From the NCBI GenBank assembly GCA_029964075.1, contig CM057136.1, positions 4,278,001-4,342,000 of the forward strand: a DNA stretch of 64,000 nucleotides, written 5' to 3'. The notes under the pieces were generated by a model, which ran no database searches, was not told where the DNA came from, and saw only the letters and a program-made list of their open reading frames with translations. Below, piece after piece: positions 21,801-31,786 of the stretch. Within the stretch, counting starts at the first letter, position 1. Every line of letters starts with the position of its first letter. Source of the stretch: Patiria pectinifera. Lineage: Eukaryota > Echinodermata > Asteroidea > Valvatida > Asterinidae. The translations under genes were made by a program, and so were the position numbers.

Positions 21801-24800
21801 AAGACAGGTTTGATGGTTTCAATGAAAAATCCGTCGGAGCAGTATTGGTAAGTTTTACTGTCATCCTCCTTCCCAGTAATCATGTTAACAGGTTGACATG
21901 TTCCAAGGCGGATCCAGGGTGATCCAAAGAAGGGTGTCTGTAGGTGTTGCGTTCCAAGACTTTTCAAGGGATCGAGGGGGTAGGGGAGTGTAGGCGTTGC
22001 AGTCAATGCATAAAAAAGCAAAGTCCGAGAGCAAAGAATCAAGATTCCTGGCTTTTTGTTCATATTCCCCTTCAAATCGGTGTCGCTACGCCCCTGATCT
22101 CAACCTCCCCTTTGGATCCACCGTTGGTGTTTGATGGCTTGACTTAATTGTTGATCCGTGTAGCGTAATTTCCTGAAAACAATTTACTGCTTGGTTTTCC
22201 CGCAGTATTCCGAAAATGAAGTGGAAGCATTTAAAGTAGTTTTGGACGAACGAGCATGTAAACACAAGAAGGCAGGGTGTTCTATCACCGTACCGGATAC
22301 CGAACGAAGCAGGTACTTGGTCAGAATTTTAAAAAAAAGAGCAGATTTTATAGATATTGGACTTTTTGTTCGAGTATCAGACGTTATTGGCAACTCAATA
22401 TTTTCGTTTCTGATTCATTCTTCTTAATGGAATTAATGTCCAAAGCGATCGCTACAATAAAATATATGTTCATGAAGATGAGAGGAAAATTTGTCGGGCT
22501 TCATGAAAGAAGAACGAATGCCATTAACAAATTATGCCTTTCTCAAATGGATGAACCTACAGCTCAACCCTTAGGTTTATTGTATGCAGGTCAAGAAACA
22601 ATAAAGGCATTCACTTTCTTTACTTTGGTGGTCGAGCATCCAGACCTAGTCAAAGCAAATCCGAGGGACGCCGTGTAAACAAAATGTTGTTTCCCTAAAC
22701 ATTTCTTTAGGAAGAGGGCACAGTCGAAGGAGGAGAAAGTGAAACTGAACGACAGTTCCAAGCAAGCACTGACCAAGTTTGTTGCACTTCTGAAGAGTTA
22801 CGACAAGGACGAGAGTGGAACGATCTCAAAACAAGAATTCAAGGAGTCTCTAGAAGGCGTAAGTCGTTTGCATTATTTGCAACTATATAAGGAAGGATCA
22901 TGGCAGCCTCCAAGTTTACAATGTGTGTGCTCTCTTATGGTAGTGTCTACTATGCGACACCGTGTGAAGTAATCATTGTTGAATTGAGACGACGTCACAC
23001 TAACAAACTGGATTCTGAATTTGTATGCCCCGACTGATGGGAAGCTGAATGAGCATGTATCTGCCTTGCCCTTCCGGCCATGCGTCTGTGTGTCTTGCTT
23101 TTTTATGAGTACGTGTGTGTGTGGACACACAATCAGTTTCATCAGGATATCTCAAGAATTATTTGGCACATCAACTTCAAACTTGGTATGTGAATTGGTC
23201 TTGGGGTCCCCTAGAAGCCTATTCGTTTTGGGCCCACAGGTCAAAGGACAAAGGTATTATAGTTAAAAGAATAGAAACGATTTCACCAGGATATCTCAAT
23301 AAATACTTGGCATATCAACTTCAAACTTAGTATGCAAAGTGGTTTTGGGTCCCCTAGAAGCCTTTTGGTTTTGGATCCCACATGCCAATGTGATTATGGT
23401 CAAGATCATTATGGTTAAAACAATAGACATGGTTTCAGCAGATTATCTTTAGACCTACTTGGCATATCAACTTCAAACGTAGTATATATGTGGGTTGGCT
23501 TTGGGGTCCCCCAAACTCATATTGGTTTTTGGACCCCAAAGGCCAGATGTGAAGGTCATTAGGCCTAAAGTTAAATCAATAAAAATAGTTTCAGCAGAAT
23601 ATCTGTAGAATTACTTCGCATATCAACTTCGAACTTGGTGTGTTGGTTGGTCTTCGAGTCCCCTAAAAGCCTATTGGTTTTGGATCCCATATAGGTCAAA
23701 TGTCAAGGTCGACTGTTAAAACAATGGAAATGGTTTCAGCAGAATTGCTTGACACATAAACTTCAAACTTAGTGTGTGGGTTGGTCTTGTGGTCCGCCAG
23801 ACGTTTATTTAAGGTCAAAGGTCAAGATCTAATGGTTGAAATAATGGAAACTGTTCTCCAGGCATAAATTTAGAGATATCTGCAAAATCAACTTACAGTC
23901 ATGAGATTTAAAGTGGGCTCAGCGGGATGTTTTTGTTTGTTAACACATTGTTCTTGTTTCTGAACTGTATCAGGCTGCTGATGCGTTCACCGAAGATGAT
24001 GCCAAGTTATTGTTTGGTAGCGACTCTCACAACCCAGACGCCATATTTGATATTCTGGACAGCAACAACAATGGAGAGGTAAGTCCAGTCTTACGACCCA
24101 GACTGAACCTAAAAACATGCAAAGAATTTAGGGCTAGCCGAAATGAACCGACACAAGTGCGACTAAAAAAAAAGGTTACCGTTAATGGCCTTTAAACGTG
24201 ACGCCAGCGTTTTTCCGCCAATCACAGATACAAAATAATTGCCTCATGAGGGTGCTGTAGGTCAGCGTGTAAGAGTGCCCTGCATTCTGGGCGTGGAAAA
24301 CAAGCAAAAGGTTAGTTCGTCCCTGACAAACACGGCGAAAAGAAACAACAGCTACAAACTGTATAAAGAATTAATGTAAATTGATTGTCATTAACCATTT
24401 TAACTAATATTTTGTGGGCTTTGGAAGATATGTTTGTTCTGGGGAAAGCCTGGTTTTGGCGTCCGGGGCACTCCTTTCCGATTTTACCGGTTTCCCGGAT
24501 CATCGGACCATCGTTTAAAAATGTGTGCGGTGAAAATTCGGACCGATCTGACCGTACACGGGGCGAACGGATGAAATCAAACGTGTTTGATTTTTTTTTT
24601 CACATCCGATCTCACCGGATCCGATGTCACCGTAAAGGAGGTTTCACCGAACGCAATATTATGTTAACCAATCCCATTTACGAAGGAAGTCACATGATTC
24701 AAAATAGACAGCTGCCATTTCGTCATCATGCGACTGATCATCATGTGACTGATCATCATGTGATACTGGTTACCATGTGACCGATTATAGAACGAAATCG

Positions 24801-25745
24801 GGCATGTATGCAAATAAACGCTTTGTCTAACCGCAACGGTGAAAAAAAAACGTACCGGTGACGGTGTCATCCGGTGAACCCGTTAAATCGGAAAGGTGTG
24901 CGCCGGGCATTAATAATTCTATATGGCTTAATCCTGTGTAGCGAAGTCTTTACCAGTCAATTCCTTCTTCTCTGGAGCAGATTGAGTTTTGTGAACTGCT
25001 GGCCTTTGCCGAGAAGAGAGGCGTCGATATGATGGAACAACTCCGAGGGTTTGAACGATTGGCGGATTTCGATCATCTTACGGGCCTGTTCGGAGCTCTC
25101 CTCAATGCATTGATACTCAACGCCAATCGTCTATCATTCAAGGTATGAGTTGTGTTTCCTTGATAATCAGGTTAGACACAATATGGGCCATTACAAATCT
25201 CAAAAGCGCGTTTGGTGCTACGCTTTCAAATTTGATACAATTTTACAATCCCAAAATAAAGATGCACGGTCAAACGGTAAGGAAAAAAAAAGGCAGTTCA
25301 CCATGGAGGAAGGAAATCATAATCCTACACGGATGACTTTCCATCATTTTTCATTTTCGGTGTTTGCCCTAGACTTCAGATATTGATCGCACCATTGGAG
25401 TCAATACGGGATACTTGGGAAGTACCGATTTTGATATGGAACCTGCAGACAGAGATTACATCGCTCAGGTAAATTATCTAAATAATGTGTGTATGAATTG
25501 TAAAGAACGCAGATTTTGAAGAGTTACTCCTTGCGAATTAGTAACTGAATAGACCTCAAGATAATTGGGTTTTTTATCTGGTATAGAATTGAATTTGTAT
25601 CGGACGTTTGATGTTAGGTTGATGTTGGTATTTTGATATTTGTATCTTTCAGTGCGGAAAAATGGGCGCCGTGTATTTCCTTCGTGATTACATCAAGAAG
25701 CACAACCTACAGAAGAAGGCTCATGACGTCACAACAGATAAATAA
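12821..25745 (+). CDS. Patatin-like phospholipase with inserted EF-hand pair, gene A
   Basis: Twelve exons: 12821-12973, 15202-15349, 16793-16929, 18625-18760, 20025-20123, 21735-21847, 22206-22312, 22711-22858, 23974-24078, 24981-25142, 25373-25468, 25653-25745. All have AG/GT borders and phases that join without a stop, giving 498 aa. Residues 38-43 GGGSKG are the oxyanion loop, Ser69 in GASIG (67-71) is the nucleophile, and Asp211 in DGG completes the Ser/Asp dyad. Two canonical EF-hand loops follow (329-340 and 376-387). After them, 437-498 (TIGVNTGYLGSTDFDM onward) resemble the last strand and helix of bacterial patatins. I infer a cytosolic, calcium-responsive acyl hydrolase; no signal peptide or membrane segment is seen. 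The ATG opens the conserved first exon. AATAAA overlaps the stop region (25741-25746). Substrate is unknown. Confidence 0.93.
13346..13432 (-). repeat. tRNA-like SINE head in intron 1 of gene A
   Basis: On the minus strand there is a B-box-like GAGTTCGATTCCCA (complement of 13351-13365), preceded by a degenerate A box near 13400-13425. The sequence toward 13200-13260 resembles the tail of the SINEs at 8918 and 33541. Unit B lacks most of this block. Confidence 0.45.
13521..13987. mobile_element. MULE-like foldback element with 9-bp target duplication
   Basis: The element begins TAGCCCCATAAATG and ends CATTTATGGGGCTA. Its arms of about 200 bases are nearly perfect reverse complements around a loop near 13720-13795. 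GCATGTGGT flanks it on both sides (13512-13520 and 13988-13996). Long inverted repeats with a 9-bp duplication are typical of Mutator-like elements. No transposase is encoded, and unit B lacks it. Confidence 0.85.
15977..16735. repeat. Four tandem repeats in intron 2 of gene A
   Basis: Units of roughly 185-215 bp start at GATGCCACTAG-like strings near 15977, 16194, 16378 and 16582. Each contains GTGCAGTAAATCCC and a pyrimidine-rich stretch before GCAGTCAAAA that resembles a splice acceptor. The last unit ends shortly before exon 3. The same array is in gene B at 35312-36078. Confidence 0.8.
17034..17423. repeat. Insertion in intron 3 of gene A with internal hairpin
   Basis: Gene B reads CATAAAGCGGGATGG without interruption (near 36375-36390), whereas A carries about 390 extra bases here. 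The insert holds a hairpin (TGCTGAGCAAA ... TTTGCTCAGCA, about 17057-17094) and a doubled CAAAGCATTG(T/G)TGTATTCG segment. Element class is unknown. Confidence 0.55.
18908..19216 (+). repeat. tRNA-derived SINE in intron 4 of gene A, absent from gene B
   Basis: A box TGGCGTAGCGG (18923-18933) and B box GGGTTCGAATCCC (18964-18976) are well preserved. A body with TCCGTGGGTTTTCCTC and TTTTCCTCCCACC, resembling the Deu-type central domain, and an A-rich tail (AAATAAAATAAAATAAAC) follow. Gene B continues directly from ATGTCCT to the GACC repeats at the same place (37880). Confidence 0.8.
20886..21217. mobile_element. hAT-like MITE with 8-bp target duplication
   Basis: It begins CAGTCGCGCACCCAGG and ends TTGGGTGCGCCACTG. 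GGCATATA lies directly on both sides (20878-20885 and 21218-21225). The CAGNG ends and the 8-bp duplication fit hAT elements. It is 332 bp long, lacks coding capacity, and lies in intron 5 of gene A only. Confidence 0.88.
23137..23870. repeat. Six-unit minisatellite in intron 8 of gene A
   Basis: Units of about 120-157 bp start at TTTCA(T/C/G)CAGGATATCT-like strings at about 23137, 23280, 23433, 23590, 23733 and 23854. They share CATATCAACTTCAAAC and a GGGGTCCCC stretch. One unit contains AGGTCAAAGGTCA, a nuclear-receptor DR1-type motif. The same array is in gene B at 41089-41825. Confidence 0.8.
24465..24909. repeat. Foldback MITE in intron 9 of gene A
   Basis: Ends GCACTCCTTTCCGATTTTAC and GTTAAATCGGAAAGGTGTGC pair as inverted repeats. 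The middle holds a repeated GTGACTGATCATCAT string. The copy in gene B (42426-42876) has a more complete left end (AAATCTAAGTCCGGCGCAC). Confidence 0.7.
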
Positions 25746-26661
25746 ACGTCACAGCAAATGCTATTACTTCTGAGTTGGGATAACTTGAACCGTGCTGAGC
25801 TCGTCTCCATCGACCTATCCAAAGGCAATGGTCAACGCTTATCTCTCTGACGAAAATGTGTGAAGGAAACCCGAGGCTTGCATTCATTAGAACATGTAGG
25901 CACATACGCCATGCACACAGCCGTACACCGTAAAATGGTTTTTAGGGTTTAAACATTTTGTATCAACATATTATCGACATGTTTTAGTCTAAGACATGTT
26001 TAGCTTTTTTTTGCACAGTTTAAAAAGCTGGTAGTGTCATCTATAAAAACTTATTCAAAAATCAAGTTTATGTTTAAAATTCGTTTTGCTGAGTCGGATG
26101 ATACAAACAAGAGTGATAGAAGTGTGTATTTGGCCTGTCGCTCGACTTCAACCCTATGAGTCATTTGTATTTTTTACTATTTATTCTTGATGATACTACT
26201 GGTTTCTGTCGTGTATGCACCTAAACATGTCACAGACATCCATCAACATGTCATAGATTTAAACATGCGAAAAAAGGTAGATACAATTAATCAGTGTTAA
26301 GAAATCTGTTTAACCCCAGGACCAAATTGTTTGCTCAGTCATGCGGAAATCACTAGAGCGTGAACAAAATGTCCACAAGTCCAAAACTCACTTTTTTTCA
26401 ACCCAGATTTTCACTGCCAAGGAGTGATTTAAATCATAGGTGTTGTGTGTAAAGTTTGTTCATTGAACCTTACTCTTTTATCTGATGTAAAAATGAAGTC
26501 CATATGTGTAAATATAAGAAAGTTATGCCTGTTTGTTCATCTGGTTCCATTTATCAAACTGCAAGCCATTTCACCGCATGACCAAATGGCACTCCATACC
26601 TCAATTTGTGCGTGGATACTTCTGAAGCACTTTTCTCATTTTTTTGTAATGGCAACACTAT
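25746..26661. other. 3' flank of gene A
   Basis: It matches 43760-44662 downstream of gene B closely, ending at GGCAACACTAT where the duplication stops. It probably holds the 3' UTR. No exon is seen. Confidence 0.6.
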
Positions 26662-28078
26662 GGGTGCGCGCCTGCAAATAAATTTCCATAGACACTAGTG
26701 CTAAATGCCCATACTTCAAAATTCATTTAAAAATACTCAGAACTCTCACAGGTATTCAAGCTGCACAGAAAAATGATGATCAACATGTCATCTTTCATTT
26801 TCTTTTCAATTTTGGGTGGGTTGACCATTGACTTTTTGAGATATTCTCACCCAAATGAGAACACCCCTAAAACGAATGATGTTTCCCAAACTGGAAAAGT
26901 AGCCATTTTGAAAAAGAATCCCTCCACAACATGGCTAAATAGCGCCACTTTCGGGCCCGATTGCATCCAAAATGCTCAGAATTGGAAGCTCCAAGTCCAG
27001 GCCAGAGGTTCAGTGCCACATGTCTCCAATTCCCCAATTCCATGGTTCTCAGAACTCTCTAATATAGAATATTTTGAGGGTATAACTTTTATTCATGAGC
27101 TCGGCGGACGGATTTTTGGTCTATTTACAGGCGTGCACCCTTTAATAGCAGGCAACTCTCAAATTTTAACACAAAACCACATTCAGGAGAAGTAGAATAT
27201 CTTCAAAGTCATTATTTTGAAAAAAAAAATGAAAAATATTGCCCCTCGGAGAAACCACAGGTGCTAATGTGTAGGGTGTGGCTATGGCGTTTTCTACTGT
27301 TTTGAATAGGAAAATACAGCTTGTGTGCATGCAATATGCACATGGAAGGTGTTCTTACTTTCCTTCTCACTTCAAATTTTGCCACATATTCCTTTCTTTT
27401 ACATTTGCAATGTGTGTGAACTATTTTCTTGGTTCATCTGGGGTCACTTTGTGGTGGCCATAACCACCTTAGGGGCGGATCAAGGGTGAAAAGAGGGGGG
27501 GCTGGGGGGCTAAATTAATTTCAGCACAGCTTGAATATTTTGTATATGCAAATGTACAGGGTGCCCTGTATTTTAATGGTGGCATGTAACATAAGGAACA
27601 TTACAACAGTAGTATTTTGGTCATTTCTTAAATTATTGCAAGCAATAAACACCCTTGGAAGATCAAAAACTGTACACAATGGGCCTTGATGTTCTGCACT
27701 AATCCCTGGCTGTGGCTGCCTTTAATTCTCTGAAAGTACATGCTGAAGATTTATTATATGACCCTATTCATGACTCCCTGGCCCTGTCCCCATCACAGCC
27801 CAGCCACTTGGCTAATTACTGTCTCCAAAGATTCCATTGTAAAACACCTATCTTCCATCCACCACCCTCCCACCCACCCACCCACCCACCCCATAAAATA
27901 ACAAAAGAAATAAACTCTCTGTACAGACTGGCTTCTGAATTATTAACCAAACTTGTGCTGTATAGTCATCACTCTGGCATTGAGAGTTAGTGTGACCACA
28001 TGCATTCTGTCACATGCTCACACAGGGGGAAAACAATCTCAATTTTGCAAAACCAGCTATTTCTGCAGCAGTTTCAGT

Positions 28079-28339
28079 ATGGGTCGATTGGGACGAGCAG
28101 TGTACAAAAGGAAGAAAAGCTGGTTCCAGAATGGCCATAAACTATTCCCTGCAAAGTGTAAATCCCCAATCAGTCATTTTCAGATGAACTCACCAACAGT
28201 GTACACAAGGCCGACACAACAGCAGATGCAACTTGCTGTTGAAAGAGATGAGCGGGGTTCATCTGTACCACGCCCAATGCAGTGCCGACAAGGACAGTCA
28301 TGCTGCTTCGACCAAACGTTGCTGAAACTACTCCCTTGA
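28079..28339 (+). pseudogene. Possible N-terminal part of the c2 transposase, out of frame
   Basis: An 86-codon open frame starting MGRLGRAVYKRKKSWF, a basic opening like that of some metazoan transposon proteins. It stops at 28339 in a different frame from the main transposase frame, which is open from about 28324. Either an intron or one or more frameshifts separate them. Its link to the main frame is inference. Confidence 0.4.
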
Positions 28340-28475
28340 CAAACTCCAACTCAAGAAGGAAGCAGTACCACAGCTCCTCTGTAGAAGAGAACTCCAGCAC
28401 CACAGCCCAGCTGATCAGTCAGATGGAGGGAAGCGAGCAGCCTACCGGTTCGTCGACATCAATTCTGCAGTCGAC

Positions 28476-30146
28476 TTGGGAGCGCAGGCTATCCTAGATC
28501 ACCAACGCACACATCCTGATTGCAGCGGCCGGCCCACATTGATGCCAGATGCTGAGGAGCGACGAGGTTTGGCTGTGTCCGAGGTACTGTCCTGCCAAAA
28601 GTGTGGGTTCTGCACTGACAAGACAAAACTGTTCACCGAAATTCCACAGACGGGGAGAGGACGACGGACTGCCACTCCCAACATGGCGTTCCAGGTTGGT
28701 CTTTACAACACCGGCATTGCTGCAGCTGGGGCTAGGAGGCTGTTGTCTGCAATGGACACAACTGTTCCCTCGATAAGTAGCCTGCAAAGTACATCAAACA
28801 AATGTGGTGAAATTATCACCACAGAAAATGAAACGGACATGTGCAACAAGAGAAAAATCGTGAAAGACATTCATGAACTGCAGGGTTACGAGAGACACAG
28901 CGCAATTGCAGTGGAAGCTGACAGACAATATAACAATCCCCTTCGAAACTGTCGCAAGAAAACACCCTTCGTCGCAGCCACCCAGACAAGAGATGTTGTC
29001 GTTGAAAATGTGACAGCCAGCAAGTATGTTGTCATGTACCACCAGGAGAACAAACTTTGCAAAAAATGTGACATTGACAGAGCGAGGGATCACAAGCACC
29101 CAGGGAAATGCACGGCCACTCGTCCACCGAACTTCAATATGGGAGATGAGCGCAACGGGGGCATTCAGTGCGCCCAAAAACTTTTAAACTGTAAAGAACC
29201 TTTGTTTGTAAATAGGGTGACAACAGATGCCGACGGTTGTCTGGCACAAGGTATGAGATCATATATGCAAAGTAAGGTGGCAGGTATGGAAACTGAACAT
29301 TCGTTAGATCCGCCTCATTTAAACCGGTCACTCTGTGCGGCCATAAGTCGTGCAAAATTCAGTAAAGAGATGTTTCCAGGCAAAAACAAAAGGGCAAAGA
29401 AAAACCTTCAAGATCGATTTGCCGATGACGTCAGCCACAGGGCACAGGCCGAGGCTGCCGCTATACTGAAAAAAAGCGGTGGGAACTCTTCCCAAATGAC
29501 GGCCATGGCTAAAAATGCAGCAAGTGCCATTGTTCAATGTTACATGGGAAATCACGGTCTTTGCAAAAAGTGGTCCCAAATTTGTATGGGTGGTAAATAT
29601 CGGTTTCCATACCTGCCAGTCGATGCCCGTGGCAAACTGAAATTAGCAACTTGTGATGAACAGACTCTCATCAAACTACTAGGCAAACGACTTGGCCAAG
29701 AAGCCCTTGAAAAAACTAAATATGGCACCAGTACTCAAAAAGCAGAATCAATGAACCATGCCTTTGCAGTAACCAACCCTAAGGCCACACTAACCTTCTC
29801 AAGAAATGGTTCTTGTCGAGACCATAGCGCAGTGCACTTGGTGAATAACAGACACGCCAATTCAATAGTCAAAAAGTGCGCAGCTGCTGGTTGCCCAGTA
29901 ACTGCTGGCTCCCCAGCTGCAAAAGCCCTTGCTGAAATGGATAAGAAACAAAAACGGTATGCTAAACGTGCTAAAGGTCAGGAGTACAAAACACGCAGAG
30001 CACAATTGCGTTCTCAAAGATTCCAGCTGTATTATGCCACACGGCCACTGTATAAACGTGGCCAACTGGATCCTAAGCCAGACGATGGTTTGAAAAATGT
30101 CTGCCACATCATCCAATCTGAACACAATTACTGCAAACGTTTTTAA
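28476..30146 (+). CDS. DDE-type transposase, Mutator-like/Kolobok-like (exact superfamily uncertain)
   Basis: The frame is open from about 28324; 28476 is not an ATG. The first in-frame ATG is at 28542, but recognisable sequence already lies upstream (RFVDINSAVDLGAQAIL), so the true N-terminus is probably in an earlier segment. Counting from 28476, the likely catalytic acids are Asp149 (EADRQYNN), Asp251 (VTTDADG) and Glu424 (GTSTQKAESMNH). Cys pairs CQKC (40-43) and CKKC with later His/Cys (195-212) may bind zinc. The C-terminus is Lys/Arg rich. The order and the TQxxES context resemble large metazoan transposases annotated as Mutator-like. It would cut and join the ends of element c2 in the nucleus. 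It lies convergent to the endonuclease gene at 30606-30202, with a 55-bp gap. Confidence 0.72.
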   Translation: MGAQAILDHQRTHPDCSGRPTLMPDAEERRGLAVSEVLSCQKCGFCTDKTKLFTEIPQTGRGRRTATPNMAFQVGLYNTGIAAAGARRLLSAMDTTVPSISSLQSTSNKCGEIITTENETDMCNKRKIVKDIHELQGYERHSAIAVEADRQYNNPLRNCRKKTPFVAATQTRDVVVENVTASKYVVMYHQENKLCKKCDIDRARDHKHPGKCTATRPPNFNMGDERNGGIQCAQKLLNCKEPLFVNRVTTDADGCLAQGMRSYMQSKVAGMETEHSLDPPHLNRSLCAAISRAKFSKEMFPGKNKRAKKNLQDRFADDVSHRAQAEAAAILKKSGGNSSQMTAMAKNAASAIVQCYMGNHGLCKKWSQICMGGKYRFPYLPVDARGKLKLATCDEQTLIKLLGKRLGQEALEKTKYGTSTQKAESMNHAFAVTNPKATLTFSRNGSCRDHSAVHLVNNRHANSIVKKCAAAGCPVTAGSPAAKALAEMDKKQKRYAKRAKGQEYKTRRAQLRSQRFQLYYATRPLYKRGQLDPKPDDGLKNVCHIIQSEHNYCKRF

Positions 30147-30201
30147 AGCAATTGGAACTGTAAATTATATTTTTGGAATGTAACTGACAAATTTAAATAC
30201 C

Positions 30202-30606
30202 TTAAAGCAGGCACTCCCGGTACCCATCGTGCCCTTGGCACTGCTTGAGTCGTTTGCAGACTTTTCTGCTATTATTTACAGCCCTAGGCTCTAGGGACAA
30301 ATGCTCGAAACAAACGCACAATGAATTCTGGCACAGGTGACTTACATCCCACTCCCGTGGCAAATTTACATTTCCGGTGTGTGCCATGTAAGCCGCCCTG
30401 TGCACAGACTTCAGAGTGCGTTTGTTCGAGCCTGGCATTTTCAGTGAAATGATGCCATAGGATTTTTTTATGCATCCCCGCCAAAGCCGGCATCCCTTTG
30501 AAGGCTGAAATCGGCTTTTTTTGGCAATCGCCCATTTAATTTTGTCACACCACGACTCCATGTCGGCCATTTTGTCGCAGTGTTTATCAGGAGCCCAGAA
30601 ATCCAT
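30202..30606 (-). CDS. His-Me finger (His-Cys box, I-PpoI-like) endonuclease
   Basis: A complete 134-codon frame from ATG at 30606. Residues 39-126 match the zinc-binding region of His-Cys box homing endonucleases. The core VSHLCQNSLC (88-97) followed by EHLSLEP and VNNSRKVC parallels the catalytic block of I-PpoI. His90 would be the general base and Asn111 or Asn112 the metal ligand. Candidate zinc ligands are Cys39, Cys45, His69, Cys92, Cys97, His102, Cys117, Cys123, His126 and Cys132. It lies inside transposon c2 on the opposite strand to the transposase. I infer a DNA-nicking or cleaving accessory enzyme of the element. No intron is needed. Domain assignment is firm; the role is inferred. 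Confidence 0.82.
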   Translation of the reverse strand: MDFWAPDKHCDKMADMESWCDKIKWAIAKKSRFQPSKGCRLWRGCIKKSYGIISLKMPGSNKRTLKSVHRAAYMAHTGNVNLPREWDVSHLCQNSLCVCFEHLSLEPRAVNNSRKVCKRLKQCQGHDGYRECLL

Positions 30607-31527
30607 TGGCTAAAAGTTTTTACCTTGGATGTGAATGTCCACCCTTCACCATCCATTTTATTAAAAAGTCAAAATTTGATTTGTACAAGCTCAAACAAGT
30701 ACAAACAATATGATTCACTTATTTTTGTCTGAATAAAGAAAGAAATGTGTTCTATTTCAATAATAACCAATTCAAATACCCCGAAAAGGAAAGAAAATAA
30801 CAACATGCAGAGACTAGGGTGAATGACTCATTGTTTACATTTTTCTAACGGTTCACTTACATGTAAATGCTAACTTCCACAGTGTGTTTTGAATAAAAAC
30901 CTGAAAAATCAAAGATACAGAGTGTAAAATGTTTGTTTTCATATCTATTTTAACTCAATTTAAGCTTATTTTATACTTACAGCAATGAAAAGCACACGTT
31001 TAAATCCCCTGTCATAACAACATGGCCGCCACCACTCAGGATCTATAGGGTGCGCGCCTGCAAATAAATTCCCATAGACACTAGTGCTAAATGTCCATAC
31101 TTCAAAATTCATTTAAAAATACTCAGAACTCTCACAGGTATTCAAGCTGCACAGAAAAATGATGATCAACATGTCATCTTTCATTTTCTTTTCAATTTTG
31201 GGTGGGTTGACCATTGACTTTTTGAGATATTCTCACCCAAATGAGAACACCCCTAAAACGAATGATGTTTCCCAAACTGGAAAAGTAGCCATTTTGAAAA
31301 AGAATCCCTCCACAACATGGCTAAATAGCGCCACTTTCGGGCCCGATTGCATCCAAAATGCTCAGAATTGGAAGCTCCAAGTCCAGGCCAGAGGTTCAGT
31401 GCCACATGTCTCCAATTCCCCAATTCCATGGTTCTCAGAACTCTCTAATATAGAATATTTTGAGGGGTATAACTTTTATTCATGAGCTCGGCGGACGGAT
31501 TTTTGGTCTATTTACAGGCGTGCACCC

Positions 31528-31619
31528 ATCCAATCAGGATACAGGAAGAAAGTTTCCTATCCAGGGTTTACTATTGGAAACGCGGTTGGAAATAAAGTAA
31601 GCACTGGGGACGAGGTTGG
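31528..31619. other. 92-bp junction segment between c2 and unit B
   Basis: Sequence starting ATCCAATCAGGATACAGG and ending GGGGACGAGGTTG is not found at the start of unit A, which has different sequence before GGATCACATGG (9590-9620). It is therefore either pre-existing flank of the duplication or filler at the breakpoint. Confidence 0.5.
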
Positions 31620-31786
31620 GATCACATGGTCACTGGTCGCTGTGAGAGATCTGTATACGCTAGCCACGGCTTCTTTCTTGAATCGAATGACCTTTGTGTG
31701 CCGATACTGAGCTGTAACAATCGATCCAGCCAGCGACCCCACGTCTAGACTTCTACACTGCATGCAACCCACCATCAAAACGCATC

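Larger units (their letters stand above)
9621..26661. repeat. Tandem duplication, unit A
   Basis: Homology with unit B (31620-44662) starts at GGATCACATGGTCACTGG and ends at GGCAACACTAT, covering the patatin gene with its introns and about 0.9 kb of 3' flank. A is longer because of insertions absent from B: 9707-10513, 10556-12727, sequence around 13262-14032, 17034-17423, a SINE at 18908-19216 and a hAT-like MITE at 20886-21217. Confidence 0.85.
26662..31527 (+). mobile_element. Composite transposon c2 with LTR-like terminal repeats, encoding transposase and endonuclease
   Basis: Two direct repeats (26662-27140 and 31048-31527, 479-480 bp, near identical) each start GGGTGCGCGCCTGCAAATAA and end TTTACAGGCGTGCACCC. 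They therefore look like LTRs yet have inverted tips. The 3.9-kb interior carries a DDE-type transposase on the plus strand and a His-Me finger endonuclease on the minus strand. The terminal repeat aligns, inverted, with that of element c1. No target duplication is visible: the left flank ends CACTAT and the right flank begins ATCCAATCAGG. The element occupies exactly the junction between duplicated units A and B. The 108-140 codon open frames inside the terminal repeats differ by a frameshift between the two copies and are doubtful. Confidence 0.85.

Noticed and set aside
22277..22678. Protein-like open frame in intron 7 of gene A (also 40388-40639 in gene B)
   Set aside because: The shared 83-codon part differs at 7 residues between A and B, against 14 in 498 for the real exons, so it evolves without constraint. 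It has no splice role and no family match.
26773..27195. 140-codon open frame in the left terminal repeat of c2
   Set aside because: The right repeat has an extra base that shifts the same frame. No domain is recognised and the repeat behaves as noncoding.
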